Shown here: positions 8,674-17,507 of the stretch, piece after piece | How positions within the stretch are numbered: position 1 is the stretch's first letter | Layout of the letters: every line of letters starts with the position of its first letter | Source of the DNA: Thermaerobacter sp. PB12/4term | GTDB lineage: Bacteria > Bacillota > Sulfobacillia > Thermaerobacterales > Thermaerobacteraceae | Assembly (NCBI RefSeq): GCF_003403315.2 | Contig: NZ_CP048407.1 | Coordinates: 682,001 to 746,000 of the forward strand | Direction of reading: 5' to 3' | DNA: 64,000 nt | The notes under the pieces: generated by a model | Told to the model about the DNA's origin: nothing | The model's database searches: none | What the model saw: the letters and a program-made list of their open reading frames with translations, nothing else | Position numbers and translations under genes: made by a program

Positions 8674-10179
8674 GTGTCCATCGAAGACGTCTTTTCCCTC
8701 AAGCGGCTGCTCTTGTCGTACCGCCCTGCTGCCCGGGGGCCCCACCCGTTACGGCGGCAGGCGGCCGCGGGGCCCGTCCATTCCGCCCAGTCGGACCGGC
8801 ATCGGGCTGCCGCGGTCGCCGTGGCGCTGCTGCTGGTGGCGTCCCTGGGCCTGGCCGCATGCGGCCAGGCGGCCGTCGGCGGCCCCAACGAGCTGGTGAT
8901 CGCTCCCGACGCAGCCGGGGCGGAAGACGGCCTCCCACCGGCGTCCACCGATCTGGAGGGGACGCCGGCCATCGTTCCCAACCCCGGTGACGAGCGCGTC
9001 ACCATCACCCTCTTCTACGGGTCCCGCTCGGGCGTGCTGGATCCCTGGCCCTGGCGGCGGACCGTCGACCGGCCCCAGCGTACCGCCGACCTGGCGCGCA
9101 TCGCCGTCGAGAACCTGCTGGAGCCCCCGGAAAACTCGCCCTTCGTTTCGGTGCTGCCTCGGGGGACCCGGGTGCTGTCGGTGTCCGTCGATGACAGCCA
9201 GCAGACGGCCTACGTCAACTTCTCCGAGGAACTGGTCAAGAACCACCCGGGCGGCAGCTACGGCGAGGGCGTGACCATCCACGCCATCGTCCAGACGCTG
9301 ACGGGCATCCCGGGCATCCGCCGGGTGCAGATCCTGGTGGAGGGCAAGCCGGTGGAGACCCTGGCGGGGCACATCGCCATCGACAAGCCTTTGGAGCGGC
9401 TGATGATCGTGCCCGGTGGCCCCGTGCCGGAAGGGGCGGTGCCGGGTCCTGCCGGGGACGAACCGGCCGGCGGGGAGGCTGCAAGCCAAGCGGCCGGAGC
9501 GGCAGCCTCCGCCGGGGGCCAGGGGGCCGGTTCGTCCGGTGCCGCTGGCGGCGGGTGGACGCCCTGGCAGATGGAGATCGACGACGCGGTGATGAACTTC
9601 TTCCAGGGCGAGGTCGTCCAGGGGCGGATGCAGTGGCTCACGGACCCCGTGGAGGCGGCCCGGTACCTGGCCACCACCTTCGGGTTCTACGGCTGGGACG
9701 AGTATGTGCTGCTCCACCGGACCGACCGGGGTGAAGGTTCCGGCCTGGGCGAGGCGCTGGTCCGGGTGCGCCACGGCAACAGCTACTACACCCTGCACAT
9801 GATCCAGCCACGGGAGCAGGGCGAGCGGGGCATCTGGGTGATCCATGACATCCGCTCGCGGGCGGTGCAGACGGGCCGCAAGCCGGTGGATGCCGGCCTG
9901 GTGCGGGGCTGGCAGGAGGAAGTGGATGGCGGCGCCAACCTCTGGCGCCTCGACCCGGTGGACGCCGTCCGGCACCAGGGTGGCCTCTACGGCTTCGACC
10001 CCTACAGCGACGAGTTCACCCTGGTCAACGTGGACCTCGGCCGGGGGCAGGCGGTGGTGCGGGTCAAGCACGACGGCCGGGACTACGAGGTGGTCCTGAC
10101 CCAGCCGGTGCGCCGGGGCGAGAGGGGTGTCTGGTGGATCGACACCATCCGGGCGCTGCCGGCGGACAAGAACCGGTAG
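8674..10179 (+). CDS. GerMN-domain lipoprotein
   Basis: 501 residues from GTG 8674, placed behind GTGGAGGGGAGG. A positively charged N-region and hydrophobic stretch end in the lipobox LGLAAC (Cys63), so it is a membrane-anchored lipoprotein. A GerMN domain follows (about residues 110-250: VTITLFYGS... VENLLEPP... AYVNFSEEL... IVQTLTGIPGIRRVQI), the module found in germination protein GerM and related cell-envelope proteins. After a Gly/Ala-rich spacer come two related C-terminal repeats (about 295-400 and 405-500), each ending in GERG(I/V)W-I..IR. Envelope or sporulation role is inferred from the family. Confidence 0.8.
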   Translation: MSIEDVFSLKRLLLSYRPAARGPHPLRRQAAAGPVHSAQSDRHRAAAVAVALLLVASLGLAACGQAAVGGPNELVIAPDAAGAEDGLPPASTDLEGTPAIVPNPGDERVTITLFYGSRSGVLDPWPWRRTVDRPQRTADLARIAVENLLEPPENSPFVSVLPRGTRVLSVSVDDSQQTAYVNFSEELVKNHPGGSYGEGVTIHAIVQTLTGIPGIRRVQILVEGKPVETLAGHIAIDKPLERLMIVPGGPVPEGAVPGPAGDEPAGGEAASQAAGAAASAGGQGAGSSGAAGGGWTPWQMEIDDAVMNFFQGEVVQGRMQWLTDPVEAARYLATTFGFYGWDEYVLLHRTDRGEGSGLGEALVRVRHGNSYYTLHMIQPREQGERGIWVIHDIRSRAVQTGRKPVDAGLVRGWQEEVDGGANLWRLDPVDAVRHQGGLYGFDPYSDEFTLVNVDLGRGQAVVRVKHDGRDYEVVLTQPVRRGERGVWWIDTIRALPADKNR

Positions 10180-10216
10180 GCCGGTACGGCCAGGCGAAGG
10201 GATCCACGGGAAAAGA

Positions 10217-10256
10217 GGCGGCGGCACCGGGAGCCCGGGTTCCCGGTGCCGCCGCC
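10217..10256. terminator. Bidirectional intrinsic terminator
   Basis: Perfect 16-bp stem (10217-10232 with 10241-10256) with CTTTCG on the right and, read on the minus strand, TCTTTTCCC on the left. It sits between the convergent lipoprotein gene and the small membrane-protein gene and can serve both. Confidence 0.85.
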
Positions 10257-10269
10257 CTTTCGCGCTCCG

Positions 10270-10557
10270 TCAGCTGGAGGTACCCGCGGACTTGCTCTCC
10301 TGCTTGCCGCCGAAGTAGCCGACCAGCCAGGTGAGGACCGCCGACGCCAGGATGGCCGCGATCATGTTGGCGCCGTCCAGGGTCCAGCCCCAGTTGCCCG
10401 GGATGAAGGCTCCCAGGACGCCGCCGATGACACCCGTCACCAGCGAGCCGGGCAGGTTGCCGGGGAACTGGCGGCCACCGATGGCGTAACGGCCTACGGC
10501 CCACCCAAGGATCAGACCGGCAACGATGGCGGCCACCCAACCAAGCACACCCATCAT
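10270..10557 (-). CDS. GlsB/YeaQ/YmgE family small membrane protein
   Basis: 95 residues starting MMGVLGWVAAIVAGLILGW, with AAAGGAGGG about ten bases before the ATG. Three Gly-rich transmembrane helices (about residues 3-22, 34-52, 63-82) and the GRQFPGNLPGSLVTGVIGGVLGAF core match the transglycosylase-associated / GlsB family of stress-related membrane proteins of unknown mechanism. The C-terminal tail is short and charged. Length is usual for the family. Confidence 0.85.
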   Translation of the reverse strand: MMGVLGWVAAIVAGLILGWAVGRYAIGGRQFPGNLPGSLVTGVIGGVLGAFIPGNWGWTLDGANMIAAILASAVLTWLVGYFGGKQESKSAGTSS

Positions 10558-10678
10558 CGCAACCGCCCTCCTTTGCGTCCGGGATCGAGTCGCTCGCCGA
10601 TCCCTGGCGGGATGGCGACGGTATGGGAAGACCGGCGAGCCGGCCGCCCGGGCCCGGCCGGGCCGGCCTTCTGCCTTC

Positions 10679-10708
10679 ACCGTATGCAGGATCGTCAGGG
10701 AAGGTCAA
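10679..10708 (-). promoter_or_regulatory. Candidate sigma-A promoter for the GlsB-type gene
   Basis: On the minus strand TTGACC (10703-10708) is followed after 18 bases by TACGGT (10679-10684), about 120 bases before the start codon. The surrounding gap (10558-11025) is unusually AT-rich between about 10700 and 10840, with no gene that I can support there. Confidence 0.35.
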
Positions 10709-11025
10709 AGTCAAGGGGCAGCCCTTAGCGGAAGTGCTAGCAAATCGCAAGGCCGGAATATTAGAGCTAGGTCAGTCATGCTTTCCAAATCTTCAGAAAT
10801 CACTCTAATTCTATGAAAATTACAATCTGGACGGGCTGGCCCAGGCAGGCCGTCCGGGTCACCGCGCGGGTGGAAGAGGACTTGGCGGCCCGGCCAGCAG
10901 GAAACGACGGGCACGCCGGCGAATGGCGGAAGGGCGAATGTGTGTTCCATGGGGCGACGCACCTCGGGGGCCCTGGCCGGGGCCCGCCCCAGGGACCTGC
11001 TGCAAGAAGATCGGGCGACGGGGGG

Positions 11026-11997
11026 ATGGGCATGCACGCGTACACGGGCCCCGGAGGCCGGGTGCGGACACCGGCCGGAACGCCGTGGGTCGCAACCTTC
11101 TCCATCGTGGCGGCGGACCCCGCGGCCGGCATCTGGGGGATCGGAGTCCAGTCCAAGTTCATCGCCGTCGGGGCGGTGGTGCCCTGGGCCGAAGCGGGCA
11201 CCGGCGCCATCGCCACCCAGGCCTGGGCCAACGTGAGTTACGGCCCCGACGGCTTGGCGCTGTTGCGCCAGGGCCTCTCGGCGGAAGAGGTGGTGGCCCG
11301 CCTGGTGGAGGCCGACCCCGAGCGGGATCACCGCCAGCTGGGGGTGGTCGACGCCCAGGGGCGGGCGGCAGCCTACACGGGCAAGGCCTGCTTCGAGTGG
11401 GCCGGGCACCGGGTAGGCGAGGGGTATGCCTGCCAGGGCAACATCCTGGCCGGTCCCGCCGTGGTCGACGAGATGGCCCGGGCCTACGAGGCGGCCCGTG
11501 ATCGCGGCCTGCCCATGGAAGAGCGGCTGATCGAGGCCCTGCGCGCGGCCCAGGCGGCGGGCGGGGACCGCCGCGGGCAGCAATCGGCCGCCCTGCTGGT
11601 GGTCAAGCCCCGGGGCGGCTACGGCGGTTACAACGACCGCTGGCTGGACCTGCGGGTTGACGACCACCCGCAGCCCATCGAGGAACTGGACCGGCTGATG
11701 CGCCTCCACCGGCTTTACTTCGGGACTCCCGACCCAAGCCGGCAGGTGCGCCTGGAAGGTCCCGTGGTGGGTGAGATCCAGCAGCTCCTGCTGGCGACGG
11801 GCTACTACCGGGGGCCCCTCACCGGCCGGCTGGATGAGGCGACCCTCAGCGCCCTGCGGACCTTTCAACTCAACGAGAACTTCGAGGAGCGGGTGGTGGG
11901 CCCGGAGGTCATGGACGGGGATGTGCTGGATTACCTCCGGTCCCTGGCCCAGCGGCAGACTGGGGCCGGCGGGGCGGGGCCGGCCCGGAGTCGGTGA
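11026..11997 (+). CDS. DUF1028 protein with C-terminal peptidoglycan-binding-like domain
   Basis: About 323 residues from ATG 11026 (or ATG 11032), behind a purine-rich GGGCGACGGGGG. Residues about 25-225 are the DUF1028 fold (TFSIVAADP... GIGVQSKFIAVGAVVPWA... GTGAIATQAWANVSYGP... GQQSAALLVVKP... LRVDDHPQPIEEL), a family resembling Ntn-hydrolases but of unproven activity. Residues about 240-310 (GEIQQLLLATGYYRGPLTGRL... LRTFQ.NENF) resemble the peptidoglycan-binding-like domain often joined to DUF1028. Gene lies 65 bases before the glycosylase gene and may be co-transcribed. Confidence 0.8.
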   Translation: MGMHAYTGPGGRVRTPAGTPWVATFSIVAADPAAGIWGIGVQSKFIAVGAVVPWAEAGTGAIATQAWANVSYGPDGLALLRQGLSAEEVVARLVEADPERDHRQLGVVDAQGRAAAYTGKACFEWAGHRVGEGYACQGNILAGPAVVDEMARAYEAARDRGLPMEERLIEALRAAQAAGGDRRGQQSAALLVVKPRGGYGGYNDRWLDLRVDDHPQPIEELDRLMRLHRLYFGTPDPSRQVRLEGPVVGEIQQLLLATGYYRGPLTGRLDEATLSALRTFQLNENFEERVVGPEVMDGDVLDYLRSLAQRQTGAGGAGPARSR

Positions 11998-12062
11998 CCG
12001 GAACGCCCCGGTGAAGGGCGGGACCGGCAAAGGGAGGCCGTGGACAGGGTGGCCTGGGTGAT

Positions 12063-13268
12063 ATGACACCGGGTACGCGTCCGTCCCATTCCACCATCCG
12101 CATCACCCGCGAGCAGGCGGCGGCATACCTGCTTTTCCGGGTCGGCCTGGCGGAGTCCCGCTCCAGCATGCCCACGGGGCCGGCTGGCGTGGAGGGCGTG
12201 CTGAAACGGCTGGGAGCGGTCCAGCTGGATCCCGTCAATGTGGTGGGTCGAAATCACCACCTGGTGCTGTTCAACCGCATGGGCGAGTACCGGCCGGACT
12301 GGCTGGAAGCCCTGTATCAGCGGGGCCGGGTCTTCGAGGCGTGGTGCCATGCGCGGTGCATCCTGCCCGCATGCCTGTATCCAGCCTTCCGGCCGGCATT
12401 CCGGCGCCATGGGGAGGCCGAGCTGGAGCCCGCCGTACGGCAGTGGATGGAGCGGATCCTGGCCCTGGTGGAGGCGTCCGGCCCCGTCTCCTCGCGCCAG
12501 GTTGAAGCTCCGGAGCGGGTGGTCGGCTACTGGGATCGGGATGTCCCTAGGACCCGGGCCGTGAGCCAGGCCCTCCAGCACCTCTGGGAGGAGGGCCGCC
12601 TGGCGGTGCGGTGGCGCCGGGGCAACGAGCGGTGGTACGACCTTCCCGAGCGGGTCTTGCCGGACGGCGTCGCCCACCAGGAGCTGGACGAAGCCGAAGC
12701 GGCGGAACAGCGCCTGCGCCATTACGCCCAGGTGATGGTCCTCTTCGACGCCGGCGACCCTTGCTTCGGCTGGCAGCGCTGGCCGGCAGCGCGGCGGCGC
12801 CAGGAAGCCGAACGGCGGGTGGCGGCCGGCCAGTGGGTGGAGGTGGCCGTGGAAGGGGTCCGGCGGGTTTACTATGCAGTGGCCGAAGACCGTCCCGTCC
12901 TAGAGCGGGTGGCCGATCTGCCGGTGCTGGACGAGGCGCGGTTCCTCCCGCCCCTGGACAACCTGCTGTGGCGGCGGTCCCGGCTGCAGGACCTCTTTGC
13001 CTTTGAGTACACCTGGGAGATCTATCTCCCGGCCAACAAGCGGCGTTACGGGCCCTACACCATGCCCGTCCTGTACCGGAACCGGCTGGTGGGCCGGATC
13101 GACCTGGAATTCCGCCAGGCTGGCCGCACGCTGGTGCTTCAGCGGCTGGACCTGGAGCCTGCCTGGGAAGACCGCTGCAGGGAGATCCGGCGGGCGGTGG
13201 AGGCGGAGCTGGAGCGCCTGGGCCGGTACCTGGCGGCAGAGTCCATCGAGGTGGCGGTGCGTCGCTGA
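12063..13268 (+). CDS. AlkZ/YcaQ-type winged-helix DNA glycosylase
   Basis: 401 residues. The N-terminal ITREQAAAYLL and LGAVQLDPVNVV are the hallmarks of the HTH_42 / AlkZ family of DNA glycosylases that open interstrand crosslinks and remove alkylated bases. The catalytic triplet reads Q-L-D (about residue 60), the QxD form of the YcaQ/AlkX branch rather than the QxQ form of Streptomyces AlkZ. Other family marks: EAWCHARCILP, YWDRDVPRTRAV, and the C-terminal LPPLDNLLWRRSRLQDLFAFEYTWEIY. Length is normal. Activity is inferred from family. Confidence 0.8.
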   Translation: MTPGTRPSHSTIRITREQAAAYLLFRVGLAESRSSMPTGPAGVEGVLKRLGAVQLDPVNVVGRNHHLVLFNRMGEYRPDWLEALYQRGRVFEAWCHARCILPACLYPAFRPAFRRHGEAELEPAVRQWMERILALVEASGPVSSRQVEAPERVVGYWDRDVPRTRAVSQALQHLWEEGRLAVRWRRGNERWYDLPERVLPDGVAHQELDEAEAAEQRLRHYAQVMVLFDAGDPCFGWQRWPAARRRQEAERRVAAGQWVEVAVEGVRRVYYAVAEDRPVLERVADLPVLDEARFLPPLDNLLWRRSRLQDLFAFEYTWEIYLPANKRRYGPYTMPVLYRNRLVGRIDLEFRQAGRTLVLQRLDLEPAWEDRCREIRRAVEAELERLGRYLAAESIEVAVRR

Positions 13269-13392
13269 AGCTGCAGCGGGCCATGCCACCCCGTCACCAA
13301 GTCCAGGTCCGGGGTGAACCATCCCGGGATCAACCATCTCGAGGAGAGAAGCCCGGGGGCCGGTGTGCGAGAGCGACAAACCCCTTTGACCA

Positions 13393-14610
13393 TCAGCCCT
13401 CGCCCGGCGTGAAGACGATCTTCACGGCCCCCGAGGAGCGCCGGTCCAGGGCAGCCTTGAGGGCCTCGCGGTAGCGGGCCAGGGGGAAGCGGTGGGTGAC
13501 CATCCGCTCCACGGGGAGATCGGGGTGGCGGGCCAGGGCCTCCAGCACCAGATCAAAGGTGTGGACGGCCCGCCCGCCCACCTGCTCGAGGCCGTAGCCC
13601 ACGGAGCCCACGATGTCCAGCTCCCGCATCCAGACGAAGGTCCAGTCGAGGCGGGAGATCTCTCCGGCGGCACCCAGCAGGATCACCGTGCCGCCCTCCC
13701 GGGCCAGGCGCAGGGCGTCATCCAGGGAACGGCGGGTCCCGGCGCAATCGACCACCAGGTCGAACCCGCCCCGGTACACGGGGCGGCCCAGCAAGGGGCG
13801 GAAGGCCCGGGCGCCCGCTTCCACAGCGGCGCGGCCCAGGTCCTGGGGCGCCACCACCTGGTCGGCACCCAGCTCCCGGGCCAGCCGGGCCTGCATGCCG
13901 TGGCGGGCGGCCACGGTGACGTGGGCCCCATAGCCCAGCAGCCGCAGGGCGGCCACCGCCGAAAGCCCGATGGTGCCGGCGCCGATCACCAGCACCCGGG
14001 CGCCCGTCGCCGGCGGCCGGCGCAGCAGGCCGTGGGCGGCGATGGCCAGGGGCTCCACCAGAACGGCCCGCTCGTCCGGAATGGTGTCGGGCACGGGGTG
14101 AAGCTGCGTGGCGTGGGCCAGCATCCGCTGGGCCCAGCCGCCGGGCAGGTCGCGGCAGTAGCCCACCAGAAAGCCGGGTGCCAGGGTCCCGCCGGTGCAG
14201 TTCTGGCAGAGATAGGGGAAACCCCGCAGGCACTGGGTGCAGGGCGGCAACCCCCGCATGGTGCACGAGATGGACGGGTCGATGACCACCCTGGTGCCGG
14301 CAGGCCACGGGACCCGGGCGCTTGCCTCGGCGATGACCCCGACCACCTCATGGCCCAGCACCGCGGGGAAGGAGCTGAAGGGGGAGGCGGAGGGGGAGGT
14401 GTGGGCGGCGATCACCCCCATGTCCGAGCCGCACAGGCCCGACAGGCGCGGTGCGATGACGGCCCAGTCGTCCCCCGGCGGCACCGGGTCGGGCCAGTCG
14501 GTATAAGTCACCGGCCCGGCCGGACCGTACACCAGCCAGGGCCAGCGATGGGCCAGCAACCTGGCCAGGACCACCCGGGGCAGCGACAGGCGGTAGACCA
14601 GGGCCTTCAT
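13393..14610 (-). CDS. Zinc-dependent alcohol dehydrogenase family protein
   Basis: 405 residues from ATG 14610 with GAGAGGAGG upstream. Medium-chain dehydrogenase fold: N-terminal GroES-like domain with SGLCGSDMGVI and GHEVVGVI (catalytic zinc Cys and His-Glu), a cysteine-rich loop (CTMRG.PPCTQCLRGFPYLCQNC, structural zinc type), then the NAD(P)-binding fold with VLVIGAGTIGLSA. Substrate unknown; the loop and size fit sorbitol/threonine-dehydrogenase-like enzymes. It is 38 bases downstream of the class II aldolase gene, so the two are probably one operon handling the same sugar or aldehyde. Confidence 0.85.
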   Translation of the reverse strand: MKALVYRLSLPRVVLARLLAHRWPWLVYGPAGPVTYTDWPDPVPPGDDWAVIAPRLSGLCGSDMGVIAAHTSPSASPFSSFPAVLGHEVVGVIAEASARVPWPAGTRVVIDPSISCTMRGLPPCTQCLRGFPYLCQNCTGGTLAPGFLVGYCRDLPGGWAQRMLAHATQLHPVPDTIPDERAVLVEPLAIAAHGLLRRPPATGARVLVIGAGTIGLSAVAALRLLGYGAHVTVAARHGMQARLARELGADQVVAPQDLGRAAVEAGARAFRPLLGRPVYRGGFDLVVDCAGTRRSLDDALRLAREGGTVILLGAAGEISRLDWTFVWMRELDIVGSVGYGLEQVGGRAVHTFDLVLEALARHPDLPVERMVTHRFPLARYREALKAALDRRSSGAVKIVFTPGEG

Positions 14611-14648
14611 GCAGCCGCCTCCTCTCCCCACAGTCGCCCGGCGCCGCT

Positions 14649-15731
14649 TCAGCTCATGGGCACCTGGCGCTGGATCCGCCCCTCGATGCGCTCGAAGATG
14701 TCGTCCAGCGAGCGGCCGGTGATGGTCAGGCCGTGGTTCTTGAGCCCGATGACCGCCGCGGCCGGATCGGGCGCCTGGCGCACCAGCTCCGCCACCGCCG
14801 TGGCCAGCTCGTAGGTGCCGCACGGGTAGTTGGCCTCCGTGGAGGGCACTCCCTCCATCCAGGCGTGGACGTGGATGATGGCCTGCACCTCGGGGTGCTC
14901 CCGGTAGATCATCCAGTGCTCGATGGCATCGACGGAGACCCGCCGCGGTTCGATGCCCGCCGGCACGCTGAGGATCATCGCCTGGCGCTCGGGATCGTAG
15001 TCCTTGACCAGCAGGATGTCGCGGCCCACCACCTCCATCCGCGACTTGTCGATCCCGCTGGCGCTCATCCAGAAGGTGTTGCCCTCGTGGCGGGCGCTCA
15101 GGTTGCCGTAACTCAAGCCCCCGATGCCGTACAGCAGCTTCAGGTGGCGCAGATCCCGGGGGGAGAGGTACTCCTCCAGAGGGAACGGTGCCGGCAAGAG
15201 GTCCAGGGCCGCCAGCCGCCGGCCGGCCCGGGCCAGGGCGCGGGTGGTTTCGTTGCCCTCCCAGAGCGCTTCCGGCAGGTCGGGTTCGAACACGTTGTCC
15301 AGGACGAACCGGGACTGGGCCAGGGGGCGCAACCGCTCGTACACCTCTTCGAAGAAGGCGCCCTCGTTGCGGGTTTCGTAAGCCACCTGGTAGTGGCCGA
15401 GTTCCGGCGTGATGAAGTGCAGCGTGCGGCGGCCGTCTTCATCGGTGACGTAGATCAGCAGGTTCGACAGGGTGCGGACCAGGTACGGGTAGGCCCGCTG
15501 GAGCAGGTTGGCCCCGGGCTCTCCCTCCATCAGGGTGACGACGAAGGTACCCCGGGACTGGCGCCGGAAGGGCCGCGGATCGGCCGGGTCGGCCACCTGG
15601 ATGGCCAGGCCCAGGTCGGGGTCGTCGGCGGTGGTGGGCTCATGCCCGTGCAGGTCCAGCACGCCGCGCAGGCCGGCGATCAGGCGCCCCAAGAAGTCGT
15701 CCCGCGCCGGGGCCAGCAGGGCGTAACGCAT
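14649..15731 (-). CDS. Class II aldolase/adducin domain protein with N-terminal extension
   Basis: 360 residues from ATG 15731 (GGGAGGGGATT upstream). The C-terminal 210 residues form the class II aldolase/adducin domain: GGLSYGNLSARHEGNTFWMSASG, IIHVHAW (metal His-x-His), YPCGTYELA and LKNHGLTITG (third metal His). The first 150 residues (RYALLAPARDDFLGRLIAGLR... GTFVVTLMEG) form a separate domain I do not recognise. The domain family covers sugar-phosphate aldolases, epimerases and related enzymes. Likely works with the dehydrogenase encoded just downstream. Confidence 0.8.
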   Translation of the reverse strand: MRYALLAPARDDFLGRLIAGLRGVLDLHGHEPTTADDPDLGLAIQVADPADPRPFRRQSRGTFVVTLMEGEPGANLLQRAYPYLVRTLSNLLIYVTDEDGRRTLHFITPELGHYQVAYETRNEGAFFEEVYERLRPLAQSRFVLDNVFEPDLPEALWEGNETTRALARAGRRLAALDLLPAPFPLEEYLSPRDLRHLKLLYGIGGLSYGNLSARHEGNTFWMSASGIDKSRMEVVGRDILLVKDYDPERQAMILSVPAGIEPRRVSVDAIEHWMIYREHPEVQAIIHVHAWMEGVPSTEANYPCGTYELATAVAELVRQAPDPAAAVIGLKNHGLTITGRSLDDIFERIEGRIQRQVPMS

Positions 15732-15864
15732 GACCAATCCCCTCCCTCGAGGCTGGCATGGCTCGCGGCCGGCGGGCCGCTCCGGCCGGGGCGGGGGGAA
15801 CCCCCCGGCGGCATGCCGCCCGCGGGCCTGGCGTGGCAGGGGGCAGCCGGCACGCCCGGATCGC

Positions 15865-15904
15865 CGCCGGCGGGGGCCGGCAGGCGCCGGCGGGGGCCGG
15901 CAGG
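15865..15904. repeat. Perfect 20-bp tandem duplication in long intergenic gap
   Basis: The unit CGCCGGCGGGGGCCGGCAGG occurs twice head to tail (15865-15884, 15885-15904). It lies in a 550-base gap (15732-16282) of extreme GC content that holds no gene I can support. Confidence 0.8.
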
Positions 15905-16196
15905 CCGCGCCGCCGGTGCCCTTCCGGCCGGCCGGTGCCTGGCCGGCCGGAACTTGGCTGCCGCAACCGGCCGTAACCCCGCAGGCGGGCGAGCCGCCGG
16001 GCCCCGTCCGGGGACCGGCGAAGCCGGGGGCCGGCCGTCCGGGTGCCCGCCGGCCGGTGGCCACCCGCGCCGCACGCGTCCCCCGGCACGGCGGGCCTGG
16101 CAGGCCTGGGCAACCCCTGCCACCGGTGGTAGTCTGTCCCGCATCGCTGCATGACATTTTAGGAAGAAAGGGGCGGGTTCCTCCCGGTGGCGGGCC

Positions 16197-16220
16197 GCGG
16201 GCCCGCTCGAGCGGGCCCGC
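16197..16220 (-). terminator. Palindrome, probable terminator of the MupG-like gene
   Basis: A perfect 24-bp palindrome (two 12-base arms) about 60 bases after the stop of the minus-strand gene. On that strand it is followed by a GC-rich stretch and then CCTTTCTTCC, so the U-tract is distant; call is moderate. Confidence 0.5.
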
Positions 16221-16282
16221 GCCGGCCACGCTCCCGCGGGCAGGCCTGCACGCTGCACGGGGTGCGGAACCCATGAACTGGA

Positions 16283-17398
16283 TCAGCCGGCCACGAAGCG
16301 GAACCGGGCTCCCGGTCCCAGAAGGTCCAGCAGCGGCACGTCGTCGGGGTGGATCCAGGCCACCACGTTGACCCGCGGGTCGGCGGGCAGGTCCTGCAGG
16401 GTCACCTGCAGCTCGCCTGCATAGCGCAGGTAGGTGGTGTTGTCCACCGTCACCGTGCCCCGGGGCCGGGGTTCCGCCGGCCGCGGTTCGATCATCGCCC
16501 CCTGGCCCGCGTAGGCCCGGGAGGCTGTTGAGCGCAGCACGGCTTCGGCCGGGTCGACCCGGTTCACGTGGACGGCGTCCAGCAGGATGTGCCGCTCGGC
16601 GGCCGTCGCCGCGGGGTGGAGGCGCACCCGCAGGGGCACACCGTCGCCCAGCCACACCTCCCGCACCCCCTGCAGTTCCGCCGGGGACGGGCCGGGGTCG
16701 CCAAAGAGCACCGTGTGCACGCAACCCAGGGCCCGCAGCTCGGCCGCGGCCCGGTCGGGGGGAAGGCGGCGGTGGCGCTCCAGGGTGGGCAACCCTTCCC
16801 GCAGGGGTCCCCGGCGGCCGGCCTGGGAGGGGACGAAGGCGGCCACCCGGATGCCGCGCCGCGCCAGTTCCTCCGACCGGTGACGGAAGAAGTCCAGGCC
16901 CAGCCCCGTTTCCGGGCGCGGGTAGAAGTTGTGGCAAGCCGCCAGCCGTTCGGGCCGGGCGCCGGCCGCCAGGATGCGGTCCAGGTCGGCCGCCGTCACG
17001 GTGCTGGCGTTGAGCACCACGTCCAGGCCGTAAGGGTTGCGGGTCATCGCGGCGATGGCGGCGGCGTCGTAACCGTAGTCGACCCGCAGGGCGGCCAGGC
17101 CGAGGCGGGCCAGGGGCGCCAGGTCGCCGGGGGTGGCGCCCAGGGCCGCCAGGGCGGGGGGCGCCACGTCGGCCCAGAGGCGAAGGCCCAGGCGGCCGGC
17201 CAGCCCGGCCAGCCGCTCCAGCAAGCCGGCGGTGGCGGCCGGCGATGCCTCGGGCAGGTGTAGGGACGTGAAGACCTCGGTGTAACCCTGCCGGGCCGCC
17301 TGTTCCAGCAGGCGGGTGATGGCCGCCTCGCTGCCCTCCGGTCCGTAGCCCGGGTAAATGGCCACGCCCAGCGTGCGGGCGGGAGCCTGTTCGTCCAT
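16283..17398 (-). CDS. MupG-like (DUF871) TIM-barrel protein
   Basis: 371 residues, ATG with GGGAGG upstream. Signature elements of the DUF871 family: LGVAIYPGYG near the start, the YTEVFTSLHLPE strand, LRVDYGYD, CHNFYPRPETGLGLDFF, and RGPLREGLPTLERHR. In Staphylococcus, MupG is a 6-phospho-N-acetylmuramidase that cuts MurNAc-6P-GlcNAc during peptidoglycan recycling; family members differ, so this activity is an inference. The C-terminal 110 residues form a beta domain (VTVDNTTYLRYAGELQV). No PTS or murQ gene is next to it. Confidence 0.8.
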   Translation of the reverse strand: MDEQAPARTLGVAIYPGYGPEGSEAAITRLLEQAARQGYTEVFTSLHLPEASPAATAGLLERLAGLAGRLGLRLWADVAPPALAALGATPGDLAPLARLGLAALRVDYGYDAAAIAAMTRNPYGLDVVLNASTVTAADLDRILAAGARPERLAACHNFYPRPETGLGLDFFRHRSEELARRGIRVAAFVPSQAGRRGPLREGLPTLERHRRLPPDRAAAELRALGCVHTVLFGDPGPSPAELQGVREVWLGDGVPLRVRLHPAATAAERHILLDAVHVNRVDPAEAVLRSTASRAYAGQGAMIEPRPAEPRPRGTVTVDNTTYLRYAGELQVTLQDLPADPRVNVVAWIHPDDVPLLDLLGPGARFRFVAG

Positions 17399-17433
17399 GG
17401 GATAACCTCCCTGGTAGGATCCGGGCCGGCGCG

Positions 17434-17462
17434 TTGACCCCGGCCCGGGGGATGTCTACACT
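17434..17462 (+). promoter_or_regulatory. Sigma-A-type promoter of NAD synthetase gene
   Basis: TTGACC (17434-17439) and TACACT (17457-17462) separated by 17 bases, ending 45 bases before the TTG start codon. It lies in the divergent gap with the MupG-like gene. Confidence 0.7.
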
Positions 17463-17507
17463 ACAGGCGAACTCCTTCCATAGTTTCCACACCGGGGAGG
17501 AACCGCC

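Noticed and set aside
3823-8745. Open frame of 1640 codons on the minus strand
   Set aside because: Runs antisense through the response regulator, kinase and phosphoribosyltransferase genes; composition typical of a shadow frame in GC-rich DNA.
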